DNA of 64,000 bases from Eutreptiella sp. 'Long Island Sound 2002' (lineage: Eukaryota > Euglenozoa > Euglenophyceae > Eutreptiales > Eutreptiaceae): the NCBI GenBank assembly GCA_964036045.1, contig OZ038381.1:159592283-159656282 (forward strand), given 5' to 3'. The notes under the pieces were generated by a model. The model was given only the letters and a program-made list of their open reading frames with translations. It was not told where the DNA came from and searched no databases. A program made the translations under genes and the position numbers. The first letter of the stretch is position 1; each line of letters starts with the position of its first letter. Positions 1 through 11,084 of this stretch are shown one piece after another.

Positions 1-553
1 GACATCATTGACAGCAGCACCAAGTAGCGTGTGTAGGGGTTAGGGTCAGCAGGCCTGGCAGGGGTTGAGTGCAAGTGATGAGTGCTCACCCTGCCTTCGA
101 AGGCCGGTGCTGGCATTAGTGAGTGTAGTGTAGTGGTGTCTCCTGTCCCGCGTGCTTTTCCTCGTGGGCAGGGGAGTGCGTTAGCTTTTGGCCTGTAGCA
201 AAAATGGGCGTTTTGTATGCCCTTAGCACACTTGGCCACCCCTCCCCTCTACTAGGTAGGGCTTTTGCCGTCTTCCCCCAAGGATAGGTGCCAGCACAGA
301 AATTGGGCGCCATAGGTGTGGTAATAGTACCTGATTAGGACCTTCGGTCAGACGTCAGCAAAGCCCGGTCTCCGGGAGCCACGCCGGGCGGAGAAGTGAG
401 ACACACACAGACATACGTAGCACACATAGGGGTATGGTAAACCCTGTAAGAAAGGGTAGAACCCGATGGGTCTGGACCAGTCAGGGGTCCTAACTGTGGG
501 CTCGCTTGTCCCCAAGGAGGGAACACACACCTTGCCTCATAACACCTCGCTTG
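1..553. other. Left edge, no gene recognised; probably 3' end of element B
   Basis: No convincing coding frame is seen. Because it lies just beyond the integrase/chromodomain end of minus-strand element B, it should hold B's 3' untranslated part and perhaps the start of its 3' LTR. On the minus strand two purine-rich stretches (complements of about 237-258 and 551-567) could be polypurine tracts. I could not match this sequence to the region upstream of B's gag near 19.8 kb, so no LTR is called. Confidence 0.4.
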
Positions 554-1421
554 TCATTCCCCCCTGGTGTAGTAAGCCACCGTTCTTCGTTGGCTCCCCA
601 AGGTCATTACATCAGGGCAGTCCCCATGCGACACATGGTCAACAAGGCATACACTCGCTGGGTGGCTGCAATCCTGATATGCGGCCACCTGGCCCGCGCT
701 GGAAACCATAGGCATGGGTCTGCAGGGCACAGACAGGGTCAGTGCAGTGCTCAGTCTACCTGTCAGTAGACTGACACAGGGAAAATAGTTTCGTTTTTTA
801 CGCTGAAACATAGTCTCAGCACGGGTTAGAAGCTGCCCCTCGTTGTTCTCAACGAGGTAGGTGCGGAAGATGGGGTTGATACTCCCGTCTGGTTGTATGA
901 AGGCTGACATAGGTTCCCAGGTCGCCTCAGATAACCCATAGCCATCCCACAGGGTTAGGAATTTCCAGCCCTGTTTATACTCGTGGCGTGCAATACCTGC
1001 AACCACGTAGTAACCATCGACTGCCATCTCGTCGGCAGTCATCTCTTCGAGTTCGTCTGCCTCCTCTGGACTGGCAGCGTTCTCTAGGTCTATACGCTCG
1101 ACCTCACTGTCGCTGAGGCGCCACTCATCCCAAGACAAATCGTCAGGGGAGTGATAGTGCCTCAACTGTTTAGGTGCACACAGCAGTTCACCACCTAGAC
1201 GTGGACTGCACCTGACATGGATCCTGGATCCATCTATCCTGATGACACGATAGGGTCCAAAATAAGGGTCCTGTAGGCAGTTACGTGGCCAGGAGGGTAG
1301 GCGTGAATGGTGTACCAAAACAAGGTCACCAACCTTGAAGCTGGCAGGTCGCCGTAGGCGGTTCCGTCGGCTCAGTTCACGGTCACGAATGTGTCTCAGG
1401 TTAGTCCCAGCCTGGTTACCC
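554..1421 (-). pseudogene. Element B integrase C-terminal domain plus chromodomain (downstream half)
   Basis: This is the C-terminal end of a Ty3/gypsy integrase. After a basic linker it shows the usual hydrophobic motif (VGDLVLVHHSRLPSW, about 1294-1338) and a chromodomain-like segment (YYVVAGIARHEY then WDGYGLSEATWEPMSAF, about 880-1010). In related chromoviruses such a domain steers integration to modified chromatin. The frame is open on the minus strand from the left LTR boundary of element A to a stop at 554. It continues the integrase that breaks off at 13314: deleting A and one target-duplication copy joins the codons for QSLA to NQAG in phase. It is the displaced half of one gene, not an independent gene. 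Confidence 0.85.
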
Positions 1422-1971
1422 TGTAAGTGCGGCTACCCTCCATCCGCGCAGATCTGAGGTCAATTCAGGTGAATGCACCCCCATTCAGTCAGATTCAGCT
1501 CAGTCCCGGACATTTACATATGAAAAGGCCACCCAAATTTTTACCCGAACAGTTCCTGTATATTATGGACACGCCGGATTCAATTCTGGTGTCCGTTGCG
1601 GCTGAGATGGTCGCGTTCCGATGATTCAGTGGGATCGCCGGCACGCGTGCGCAAATCAAATCAGCCAAATATTTTTCCACAATCGGATCTTTTATAAATT
1701 ATACAGGAAGAGTATTCCGGAATTATATGTATCATATTATCCGCCTACATTTTCTTGTAGACTGGGATTTTTTGCAAGTTCGTATCTTCATCTTCATTGT
1801 CTTCACCGTCGTGCTTGTACCTCATGGACCCCAGGGGCAAGGCCCCAGCACCGACCCCTCCATACCGCCGGGACGCACAGAAGGGATACCTGCCCTCTGT
1901 TCCCTTTCCCCATGCCGGCCCTGAGCCCTCCGGCCAGGCTCCGCGGAGCTTTCTCAAAGGGAATAGCTTAG
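1422..1971 (+). repeat. Element A 5' LTR
   Basis: This is a direct repeat of 12764-13313 with equal length. It starts TGTAAGTGCGGC and ends GAATAGCTTAGA, immediately before a tRNA-complementary primer-binding site. It should carry the promoter; an AT-rich TTTATAAATTATA stretch near 1689-1702 is a candidate TATA region. The LTR ends in GA rather than the usual CA. Confidence 0.88.
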
Positions 1972-1987
1972 ATGGTAGCAGAGCAGC
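1972..1987 (+). promoter_or_regulatory. Element A primer-binding site (initiator tRNA-Met type)
   Basis: TGGTAGCAGAGCAGCC directly abuts the 5' LTR. TGGTAGC is complementary to an initiator tRNA-Met 3' end of the form GCTACCA, the common primer for minus-strand DNA synthesis in Ty3/gypsy and copia elements. Confidence 0.75.
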
Positions 1988-2009
1988 CTTCAGCCTCGAG
2001 GTTATAGGT

Positions 2010-4937
2010 ATGGAGTACGAGTCCGACCCACCGGACAGTGATGACGAGAGCATCTGCGATCTAGATGATCCAGATGGCTCAGAGGACGGCGTAGAATATT
2101 GCATAGTTGCGACATTCTCCGAAGAGTTAGGGATTCCTTGCCAGAATCCTGATTGCCCCAGGTACATACCCATTCCTCACCCCAGCTCAGTCCCCGATCC
2201 CAGTCCAGAATCCGGGCCCCCAAGCGGTCCTTCACCGGGCGCTGGTCCCAGCGGAGTGTACGGCTCCTTGGATGGAGACTCATCGAGTCAGGAGGACGAC
2301 ATTCGTCGCCCATCCAAGGGAAGTATGCATGTGCATGGAGATCCGCCGATCGCAAGTGGGCCAGGAGAGATGCCCGCCAGAATGACACCTACGCCTGCGG
2401 AAATCGACCTGCTGCTCCAGAACGTCATCGAGCAGGCCGTCTCCGCCAAGTTGGACACTCAAATCCAGGAGTCCCAGGAACGCTGGAGGATCAAATTCCA
2501 GAAGATCGAAAGCCTACAGCGACCGGATTTGTATAATCAATGGTGCCTGCAAATTCATCGTTGCTACTGCAGGTTTCACCGAGAACATCCGCCGGTGCCA
2601 GTCAAGTCCACCGCCAAGACGATGGAGGTCGATGTGGTGTCGCTGGAGTCGGCGTTGGAGCAAGCCTTTCTCAAGGTGGCGCAGGAGGAATCTCAAGAAC
2701 TGCCTGCCGCGAACACCATCGAGAGTTGGCTGAACGAGCAGGAAGACGTGGTAAGGAGGCCAGAATCAATCGGATCGCGGTCTGAAACCGCCTCTCATGC
2801 GTCCTGTGCCCACCACTGCTCGTGTCGGAAAGAAATCGCCACCCTCGCTGCTGAGAATCAGGCAATTAGATTTAATCAGGAAAAACTCTTCCACTTTTTT
2901 TCGATGGGAAGATCTTTCGCTCACCCCTCTTCTCATTTGCCAGATCCGCCAGTCGGATCTACCTGTTCTGTAGCCGATGAAGCGACTGAAGTTTTTTCAC
3001 TCGTGCCCACCACAGATTCCAGAGCGGAAGAACAAAAGAAAAAACGTGAAAAATTAAAAGAAAGAGTTTTTGAGAGTAGAAATCCTCAGCGTGTTTCAGA
3101 AGCGAGGACCAAAAAGAAAACAGAAGTTTTGGCCGAGAAAAGATCCACTGATCCCATGATTGCAGCTCAGGTCTTGTTCGCCCAGAGTCTTCTGGGTGCC
3201 GCCGGCGTCTCAGGTGCTGCCCAGGTCAATCCCATCCTGGCGGGTGGTGGCGGCATTGGGGACATTATTAACCCTGTGAGGGCTAAACTGAGAGCCATTG
3301 CAAAACAACCAAAATACAATGGCAACCCTCGCCGGTGGGCTGTTTTTAAAAGAGAATTTTCTTTGTGGGTTGGCAAGAACAAGCTTCGAGACGACGAGAA
3401 GCTTGATGCTCTTCTCGATTGTTTAGAGGGTCCCATTCGTGATACGTGGATTAAATCCTACACTGATAGGGCTGATTCCTCTAACCCACTCACCTACAGT
3501 GAATTATTTGCTCTGCTTGAGGGACGAGGAAGTAGGTTGCCTGAAGACCATTACCGAACCCTCCTCACCTCTTTCCCGAACATTCCCAAACTCATTCTCC
3601 ACGAGGTTCAGAACAAGCGACTCCGCTTTAAAAATATGGTGAATGAGGCTGAGAGTGCTGGGGAACATCTGTCAGATGGCGAACTAAAGGCCATCATCTT
3701 CGCAAAAATGCCTGCCAACACGGCTGCATCGCTGAGGCAGGAGCAGTCCAACAAGAAGGTGAAATCCTGGTGGACTGAAGTCACGGGATTCCCTAAGGGC
3801 TCAGGTCGTTTTCAGGTCAGAGATGCCCTTAAAAAGTGCTCGCCCACTAACTTTTCCAAGTGTAAGGAAAAGGACGGTGCTTGGAGATTGAAATTCGCGG
3901 AGAAGGAGGACAGAGATATTTTCAATGAAGTGGTGAACCGAGGCGTCTCCTTTGGAGGAACTCGGCTCGTGGCAAAGCCGTGGGTTTTCAGCTTCACGCC
4001 CACTGAATTGTGGGAGGAGTTGGAAAAATTGGCGGATGCCAATCATCAGCAATTCCATGAAGGATTGAGCCGAAATCCCCCCTCTAAAGGTGGGAATCAG
4101 AAGAATGTAAATAACACGCAGTCGAAAGACTGTGCCATTTGTTTGTCCTTCGGTCACACCAACCGTGCCAAGTCGCATTCCACTGAGAATCATTGGTGGA
4201 ATAGGACCGATGCAGAAAGAGTGGCACAAGAAGCCAGCAAGGATCCGTCCAAAGCCCCTGTCAAGAAGGTGGATGAAAATCGCCAATCGACGCCCAGCGG
4301 AAAAGTTAAAGGCAGTAAAGGCCAGCAGACTTCTGGAGGCAAGGGAAGCCAGGGCCAATCCAGCCAAGGACGCTCTCCAGAAAATTTTAAAAATGGAAAT
4401 GGTAAGTCCAATTCTGCCAAGGGTAATGGTGGAAAAGGCAATTTTTCCAAGGGAAAAGGCCAATCCAGTGGCCAGTTCTCGGGACATTCCAAGGGAATGA
4501 GCGCTGGTAAGGGCAAGGGGACCTCCCAGGGCACAAAAGGTGGACGAGGGAAAGGATCATCTGGTCAGCGGAACTCTAATTCAGGTCGTGGTGCATCAGT
4601 GCACCAAGTTGCTGGTTCCGACGAGGATTATTATAATAATGTGACGACGGAGGACCAGGATGCTCCCGATGAAGAAGGGAATCTTGGCGAAGAAGGTCTG
4701 GGAGACCAGTGGGAGGACGAGGACGGTTCCTGGGAAACCGTGCAGCAGGAGTACGAGGGAGATTATCAGGAAAAAAGGCGCCAAGATTGTGTGGCCACCC
4801 CACACACAATCAGGCGTTTTCCTGAATGTCCGATCGTGGACATTGGAGCGTTGTCTGTAGGACCACCGCCAGTTGAAGCGGATGGAGATAGGAATGTTGT
4901 GGAGATCGGTGTTCCCAACAAATACCGAGCTCGTTAA
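2010..4937 (+). CDS. gag: Element A Gag-like polyprotein
   Basis: This is the structural protein that would package the element's RNA. The frame is open from inside the LTR, but the first ATG after the primer site (2010, MEYESDPPDSDDES) is a more likely start than 1797. The acidic, proline-rich N-terminus is followed by a charged region and a capsid-like segment (about 3290-4060). A Cys/His cluster of zinc-knuckle type (CAICLSFGH...H, about 4132-4170) comes next. Then there is a very Gly/Lys/Ser-rich tail (about 4290-4600) that could bind RNA. It ends in a single TAA at 4935-4937, and the protease continues in the same frame, so Gag-Pol would need stop readthrough unless the stop is a mutation. 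Confidence 0.75.
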   Translation: MEYESDPPDSDDESICDLDDPDGSEDGVEYCIVATFSEELGIPCQNPDCPRYIPIPHPSSVPDPSPESGPPSGPSPGAGPSGVYGSLDGDSSSQEDDIRRPSKGSMHVHGDPPIASGPGEMPARMTPTPAEIDLLLQNVIEQAVSAKLDTQIQESQERWRIKFQKIESLQRPDLYNQWCLQIHRCYCRFHREHPPVPVKSTAKTMEVDVVSLESALEQAFLKVAQEESQELPAANTIESWLNEQEDVVRRPESIGSRSETASHASCAHHCSCRKEIATLAAENQAIRFNQEKLFHFFSMGRSFAHPSSHLPDPPVGSTCSVADEATEVFSLVPTTDSRAEEQKKKREKLKERVFESRNPQRVSEARTKKKTEVLAEKRSTDPMIAAQVLFAQSLLGAAGVSGAAQVNPILAGGGGIGDIINPVRAKLRAIAKQPKYNGNPRRWAVFKREFSLWVGKNKLRDDEKLDALLDCLEGPIRDTWIKSYTDRADSSNPLTYSELFALLEGRGSRLPEDHYRTLLTSFPNIPKLILHEVQNKRLRFKNMVNEAESAGEHLSDGELKAIIFAKMPANTAASLRQEQSNKKVKSWWTEVTGFPKGSGRFQVRDALKKCSPTNFSKCKEKDGAWRLKFAEKEDRDIFNEVVNRGVSFGGTRLVAKPWVFSFTPTELWEELEKLADANHQQFHEGLSRNPPSKGGNQKNVNNTQSKDCAICLSFGHTNRAKSHSTENHWWNRTDAERVAQEASKDPSKAPVKKVDENRQSTPSGKVKGSKGQQTSGGKGSQGQSSQGRSPENFKNGNGKSNSAKGNGGKGNFSKGKGQSSGQFSGHSKGMSAGKGKGTSQGTKGGRGKGSSGQRNSNSGRGASVHQVAGSDEDYYNNVTTEDQDAPDEEGNLGEEGLGDQWEDEDGSWETVQQEYEGDYQEKRRQDCVATPHTIRRFPECPIVDIGALSVGPPPVEADGDRNVVEIGVPNKYRAR

Positions 4938-6571
4938 TTCATTTGTCGTCTGTGGGTTACTGACAAGAAGGGGAACAAACACCTTGCTACGTGTCTTTCT
5001 GACAATGGTAGTGAAGTGAATCTTCAGTCAGAAACATTTTTACCAGACGAATGTGTTGACACTTCGCTGCACCCCGTTAACCTGGAAGGCGTTTCAGGTC
5101 ATGCTCTTCGAGGAGGGAATACAGGTTCGTTTCTGAAGGCGCACATGGTCGCCCAGGATTTATGGGAGGAAGGTAAGGTGGAGGATGTTGTTTTAGAGGA
5201 TTATTTTTATAGAGCGGCCATCAAATACGACCTTTATTTAGGTCATCCATTTTTAACGAAGAACAAAGTGGCCCCTGTAGGACACAGACGTTGTTTTTCT
5301 TTGGAATCAGGAGAGCAGGAAGCTCCCAGCTTTCGGTTCTTGCATTCTGGGTACCGAAATGCAAAAGAATTTTTGAGTCGAAGGGTGAACACAGTTTTTG
5401 GTGAGGATGAAGGGATTAGTGAGATAAACGCCACTACAGCTTACAGCATCTTGCTACAGGAGCGACGAAGGGACACTCAGCGTCCCAAACCGCGCAATTG
5501 GAAGTCTTCCAACTACCGCGTTGTAGATAAGTGGCGTGATTATATATGTTCCTATTTTTTGGGAAGCCGCGATTTTGTGCCCGCCAAGGATGCCTTTTGC
5601 AACGAGTTAAACAAGCGTTTCAAGCGCTTAGCTGACGATGCATGGGCAGTAAAGTGGGATAAAAGGCTGTGGATAAACCCCCCTTTTCATTTGTTGGGAG
5701 ACGTCATTCAAAAAAAAAAAGGAGGATCGCACACAGGCCATCCTTGTCGTACCACTATGGGATTGGAGACCACGGTGGAAGGATGTTTTGGCCATGACAG
5801 TGGACTCCATCCGCCTCCCCCACGACGTCAAGCTGTACGCCAGGGACGACACTGGTCCCCTGCGACAGCGGCCGTGGCCTTCCGTCGCTTTTCTGGTCGA
5901 TGGAGATCTTGCACATCAGACCATGGGTCAGAATCGGATCTTGACCATGGTACGGATTCAGATTCGAATTTTTCCGATTTTTTGGAAGGAGATGATACGG
6001 TGCCGAACCTGGAATCTGGAACGTCTGATTGTAGTCAGACCCCAATACGATCAGATCCAGCAAGCATCTCTCACCTGGCCAGGGGAAAAAAATTCCGAAA
6101 GAAGGTCAAATTCAGACAATTTTACGAAAAACCCAAGTTTGAGGCCTTTTGGACCCCTTTGTCTGTGAGGATGTGGAAGATGCTCAGCAGGTTCGGGCAA
6201 CCACGACATACCCGCAAGAGGGAGTCGATCCCTCTCTGTTTCAGTCGTTGAAACAAGGTCTGTTGCCTGCTGGATCGCGAGATCTGGCAAAAGTTTGCTC
6301 TACGGTGGTGGCTGGTGAACAGGTTGAAAGTCAACTTTGCAATGAGCGAGGGGAAAAGATTTTCGCCGAGCGAAAGGACACCACTCTCTCTGGTAAGCTC
6401 GTCAAGAACCCTCCAGTGCGTGGCCAGCACGGAGAGGCGTTCATCGAGCTAAAGGAGGGAGCAAAACCCAAAAAGCAGCGACCTTACGAAAATTATGGCA
6501 AGAAGCATGAAATTCTCATGACATCATTCAGAGAAATCTGCGAGAATTCGGCTGGTTGGAGGCGTGCATGA
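4938..6571 (+). pseudogene. Element A protease and Asn-Pro-Pro methyltransferase-like segment
   Basis: In frame with gag after the TAA comes a retropepsin-like segment: LATCLSDNGSEVNL (about 4981-5022) with Asp-Asn-Gly where Asp-Ser/Thr-Gly is usual, and LGHPFL further on. After it lies an unusual module (about 5512-5800): AKDAFCNELNKRF, then WINPPFHLLGDVIQK and, in another frame, VVPLWDWRPWW. The NPPF motif plus downstream V-P-x-W resembles Dam-type adenine methyltransferases; activity is not claimed. The frame is broken at an A11 run near 5710-5720 and again before the reverse transcriptase near 6515-6525. The last 400 bp encode a linker I do not recognise. Confidence 0.65.
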
Positions 6572-8241
6572 CCTCTGAGTGGCGTTGTGCGCCCTTCAGG
6601 ATGCCTAAACCGCCCCCAGCAGACCAGAATACCATTGATGGTTGGCGCATGGTGGTTGATTTTCGTAATTTAAATGCGGAAACTAAGGCTGATTCTCACC
6701 CTTTACCCCTCATTGAGGAGGAAATCGTGAAAAGAGCCAAGGGGAAACTATTCTCAGTCCTGGATCTAAGGCATGGCTTCCACCAGATGCCTCTGGCGAA
6801 GTCATCCAGACCCCTGACGTGCATGTGCAGTCCAGTGGGTCCGGTTCAGTGGACCGTCATGCCTATGGGTTTGAAGAATGCTCCGAGCTTTTTCCAACGG
6901 ATGATGGAAGAAGTCTTGTTTTCAGAGCACCCTGAGCTTCGCGAGTTCGTTTCCGTATATATCGACGACATAATCATCGCCACTGTGGGCGATGGTTTAT
7001 CCGAACAGGAGCTTCTGGACCTGCATGAGAAACAGCTGAACATGGTCCTCGACATTCTGGACAAAAATCAGCTCATCTGCGGTCCCAAGAAGGGTAAATT
7101 ATTCCTGGAAAGTGTCGAATTCTGTGGCAGTTTGCTACCAAATGGGACTCGCCAGCCGAGTCCAGGGAAGCTCCTTGCAATTCAGAAGTGGAAGCGCCCT
7201 GTGACCATTTCGGCCCTTCGTGGATTCCTTGGCTGTTGCAATTTTTACCATACTTTCGTCAAGGATTATGCCAGGTACGCCGCCCCCCTTACTTAATTAC
7301 TCAAGGTTGGTACGGAGGCTGGTCGTGCGGGCTCGAAGGTGCGAGTGCAGTGGACCGACGACTGCGATGAGGCGTTTGTGCAACTAAAAGCCGCCCTTTG
7401 CGAAGTCGCCACTTTGCACGTTCCCAAATTCGATCGCGCTTTCTACCTTAGGACTGATGCTAGTAAGTATGCGGTTGGGGCAGTGTTAGAACAGCAAGAT
7501 TTAGAAACTGGGGCTCATTATCCGCTTGCATTCTGGTCGAGGAAGCTTTCTCCCAGGCAAATGCAGTGGTCCCCCCGTGAGCAGGAGACCTACGCCATCA
7601 TCTGTGCCTTAAAAAAATATCAATCGTGGATAGGCACAAACAGAGTTGAAATTCTGACGGATCATCGCTCTCTTGAGTATTGGTCGACAGAACACGTCAA
7701 CACGGTGTCAGGTCCTGCTGGACGGCGTGCTAGATGGCACGAGTTTTTGAGTCTTTTCGATCTTCATGTGGCTTACCTTCCAGGCAAGTACAACACTGTC
7801 GCTGACGCTTTAAGCAGATGGGCATATCCTGCTTCTGAAGCGTGCCTGTCGACGAACATCCATGGGACTGAACAAGACCGTGGGTTAGTAATTGGGTGGG
7901 ATGCGGAGGAAAGGCAGTTGATTAAACGCCACTGTCTACAGTGTTCAGTCCGGCAGGGTCGATTGCCCTGCCATGATATCACAGTGGAGGATCATCCCCC
8001 ACATTCCCATGTCCAATGCTCTGCAGTGCGTGTTGACACCCTCAGAGTAGTTAAACCTGGAGAATCCACCCCCAGTTCGTTAAACGACGAAATCCTGTGG
8101 TGCGGTTCAGATGTGTCCATCCATTGGGTCGAAAACCTGTGGCACCTGCCCAGGCGATCCCCAAGGACTCCCTGCTCACCAAGGATTGGTCCAAAGAATA
8201 TAAATCCGATAATATGTTTCAAGAAATCTACGAACATTTGA
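6523..8241 (+). pseudogene. pol: Element A reverse transcriptase and RNase H
   Basis: This copies element RNA into DNA and degrades the RNA template. Recognisable motifs are WRMVVDFRNLN, LFSVLDLRHGFHQMP, MPMGLKNAPSFFQR and the catalytic VYIDDIII (about 6952-6981). RNase H follows with FYLRTDASKYAVGAVL (about 7441-7490), SPREQETYAI and ILTDHRSLEYW, ending with PGKYNTVADALSRW. One in-frame TAA (7294-7296) separates the reverse transcriptase from RNase H, in a spot where the context PLT-stop-LLK suggests a mutated Lys or Asp codon. The order RT-RH then integrase places the element in Ty3/gypsy. Confidence 0.85.
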
Positions 8242-9638
8242 CTTCAAAGTCAGCATTTCAGGACGGAATTTATTCCGAATATTTTTTGGACAACGGAAAA
8301 TTGTGGATGAATGGGAAACTATGCGTGCCTGACAGATTGGCGTCCAGAGCTGTCAACTGGTGACACAAATGGGAGACTCCTCACTCCCATGGCGCCAAAC
8401 TCTGAAAATCCATTACACATCGTCTCTTTGGAGCTCGATTGCACACCAACTGCATGAAAGTGGCCTCATCATGTGCCCAATGTGCAGTGGCGGTGCCTGC
8501 TACGGCCAAGCCTAAGGGCTATCTGAGGCCACACCCCGTACCCGAGCGACTCTTCGACCGAGTCACCTCTGATTTCTTCTACCTCGGTGACCTGGAGGGA
8601 GAGGAATGCCATTGGACCAACAAAAAAATCAATGGTGTGTTATTAATTCAATGCAGACACTCAGGGTACATTCATGTCTTGCCTTGCAACGTGAATGCCA
8701 TGACTGGCAAGGCTGCCGCCAAATTGTGTGCGCAGACATGGATGGGGTGCTGGGATGTTACCTCGGAGATTTTAACTGATTCAGGCAGTGCATATATTTC
8801 TGAGTGGTGGAAAACCCTTTGTGCTCGGTTGGGAATCCATCATCTTCGATGTGAAGTCCACCAGCACAGGGCATTGCCGGCAGAACGAGCAGGAAAAACC
8901 ATAATTAATATGTTGCGAAAGGAACTCGCCAGTGACAAGGATGTCGATTGGCTTGAGATCCTTTTCGCCCTGCTCCGCCGGTACCACAACACAGAGTTGT
9001 ATCACGGGTACTCACCCAACCAGCTTTTTTTCGGTCGAAACAAGTGCTGGTGGAACCTCCCGTACGATCATCCACGGGAATGTATGGATGCATCAGCATT
9101 TTTCGACGAGATTCAGGCTGGGGAAAAGGAAGCCAAGCGACTTGTTGAGAAGTGTCAGGCAGATTGGTTGAGCATTGCCAACCAGGGCAGAAAAGAACCA
9201 CAAGATCTCGAAAAAGGAGACCGTGTTTGGCTCCGCAAGAGCGAAACTACCCAGGAGGGACACTCCAAACTTCTCCCCCTGTGGGAAGGTCCCTTTGAAA
9301 TTGTTTGTCGAGTCAGGGAGAACAGTTTTAAGGTGCGTGTGGATTGGAATCGGGAGTTGGAGGTGAGCGGAGACAGGCTTAAGCCTGAGATTCCGGGTCC
9401 AAAGGGCAGGGTCAAACCCCTTTTCTGGACCTCCAAATGGCTTTCCGAACGCAGGATTGAAGGTGGTAATTACGAGGTAGAACGCCTTGGCGACCATTAC
9501 AAGGATGATGAGGGTAACTGGCGGTTTCTTGTCAAGTACAAGGGTTTTCCTGAGTCTGAGAACACTTGGGAACCTCCCTCTTCCTTTGCACATGGTTATA
9601 CCAAAAGTTTCCAGAAATTGCCTGCAAGCTCATCCTGA
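8097..9638 (+). pseudogene. Element A integrase with C-terminal chromodomain
   Basis: This inserts the DNA copy into the genome. An N-terminal HHCC zinc module is spread over 8340-8480 (HSHG, H, CAQC) but is crossed by TGA codons at 8361-8363 and near 8403, both where Trp would fit. The catalytic core shows DRVTSDFFYLG, ILTDSGSAYISEWW and LPAERAGKTI, giving the D, D and E residues. The C-terminus holds LEKGDRVWLRKS and a chromodomain (NYEVERLGDHY...WRFLVKYKGFPESENTWEP, about 9466-9580). It ends in TGA at 9636-9638. From 8439 the frame is uninterrupted. Confidence 0.85.
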
Positions 9639-10205
9639 GATTCCGGTCCTATTTACTGACTGTCTGAGCAAGCCAGACCATGTAGTTGAAAAGGACGGAG
9701 CAAAGGCCGTCGTGGTGGACGGAGATCCAGCTCCTCCGCCACAGATTCCAGCACATTCTGCACAAAATCCGGCGCCTCAAGGTGCCGTGCGACCGGAAGC
9801 ACCACGCCCCCCTCCAGCACAGGCACAGGAGGGCAATGAGGGGCGTCCGGTGCGTGAATGACGACCACCAGACCGGTTCCGCGGTGGCGGCAAGCCTGCA
9901 GCGTTGAGCCAGGTGGTTGTTCGTCCACATTCCGAGACATTCTGAGCTCATTTTCGTACATTACTCACTCACATCCGTTTCATCAAATTCTGATCCAAAT
10001 TTCAAATTCCTGGTACATCAGGCCCAATTACGTCCCCTTCGGGTTGACTGTGGGGCTACCCAGTACACCAGGTGTGTTGTAGTCTCGAGACAAGTTTTTG
10101 CGTATTTTTCAGGTTCAATTCTGAGGTGTTACTGGTGAACGGATGACTTTGGTCACATGAGTGAGAAAAGTGGCCTACATTGGACGTGTGCGACTGAAGC
10201 CGCCA

Positions 10206-10272
10206 TGTGTTGTCGGCGAAAGTGCACTAACCGTCCTGGCCCTTAAGAGTCCAGTTCGAGCCGGACAGGCGA
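10206..10272 (+). other. tRNA-like sequence 1 (B-box type)
   Basis: A B-box-like AGTTCGAGCC follows a partly self-complementary GTCCTGG...CCGGACAGG arm, but no full cloverleaf was drawn. Probably a tRNA relic or a Pol III promoter-like segment in the element A 3' region. Confidence 0.3.
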
Positions 10273-10367
10273 AGATCTGAGCTGATTACTAGAAGTTGGA
10301 GGTTTCATGTACCAATCCGGTAACCGATGAGAGGTTTGAACTTCATTCGCCATTTATCGGTATACCG

Positions 10368-10440
10368 CTGGTCAGTCAAGTTGGGCAGTGCACTTGGTTC
10401 CGGGCCTGTGGTCGTAGGTTCGAGACCCGGAACGGCCGGC
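10368..10440 (+). other. tRNA-like sequence 2 (B-box type)
   Basis: GTAGGTTCGAGACCCGG is a good T-arm/B-box match, preceded by GCAGTGCACTTGGTTCC as a possible D-arm and anticodon region. Flanking CCGG/CCGG complementarity is present. The fold is incomplete by eye. Confidence 0.35.
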
Positions 10441-10502
10441 CGATAGATGTGCACTCGTAAGTCCGAAGCCGGTTGTTAAACCTTGACTGTGCGATACTGG
10501 CA

Positions 10503-10580
10503 TGGCCGGTGCTACTCTAGTTGGTAAATGCCTTCGTCAACGGACCGGGGTCGTTGGTTTGAACCCCAGTAGGGTCACCC
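10503..10580 (+). other. tRNA-like sequence 3 with acceptor-like ends
   Basis: This is the best of the series. GGTGCTACT at the 5' side pairs partly with AGTAGGGTCACC at the 3' side, with an A-box-like TAGTTGGTAAATG and a B-box-like GGTTTGAACCCC between. It could be a degenerate tRNA gene; I could not assign an anticodon with confidence. Confidence 0.4.
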
Positions 10581-10827
10581 TCCCACTTCGTCTCAGGCAT
10601 GTCCATTGCGTGTGGCACCCGCCCATCCACCGCCTGCATCCGGGGCTGCATCAGCGCCATGGGGCTGTCCCTTGGAGGCAGGTACAGGTGGTTTTACATA
10701 TCTATTTGCGTCTTAGGACGGTAGAGTGCATTCAGGTTTTATTTACATTTTTACCACATGTACATGTACCGAGTGGTCAGCCTAAGACGGCTTATGTACC
10801 GCCGAACACCGGACTTTGCAACGACCT

Positions 10828-10893
10828 TCGCTACTATAGTGGTTAGGACTGCAGTCTTCCGAGCTCGGGGCCCCGGTTCGATGCCCTATAGAT
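10828..10893 (+). other. tRNA-like sequence 4
   Basis: TATAGTGGTTAGGAC is a strong A-box match of the type seen in Asp, Glu and Gly tRNAs. CCCCGGTTCGATGCCC is a strong B-box/T-arm match at tRNA-like spacing. Acceptor ends (CTATAG repeated on both sides) do not pair as a normal stem. Confidence 0.4.
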
Positions 10894-11084
10894 GCTCACT
10901 TCCTCTGACCTCTGAGTTCGCCAGTAGGTCTGGCAGTCCGTACCCAGCTCTTAACACCCACCTGGGTGGCTTCGCCTGTGGTCCCAGGCTTGGCTGTGGA
11001 GGGTCACGAAAAAAAGGTCGCCGTGACCTCGTGACGCGGTCGCTCCTCAGCAACGCCGTTTTATTTTCCTCTTCTTCCAAACTC

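Noticed and set aside
1797-2009. Gag start of element A inside its LTR
   Set aside because: The frame is open into the LTR, but codons there lie upstream of the primer site. The same frame appears in the 3' LTR, where it serves no gag. The ATG at 2010 is more plausible.
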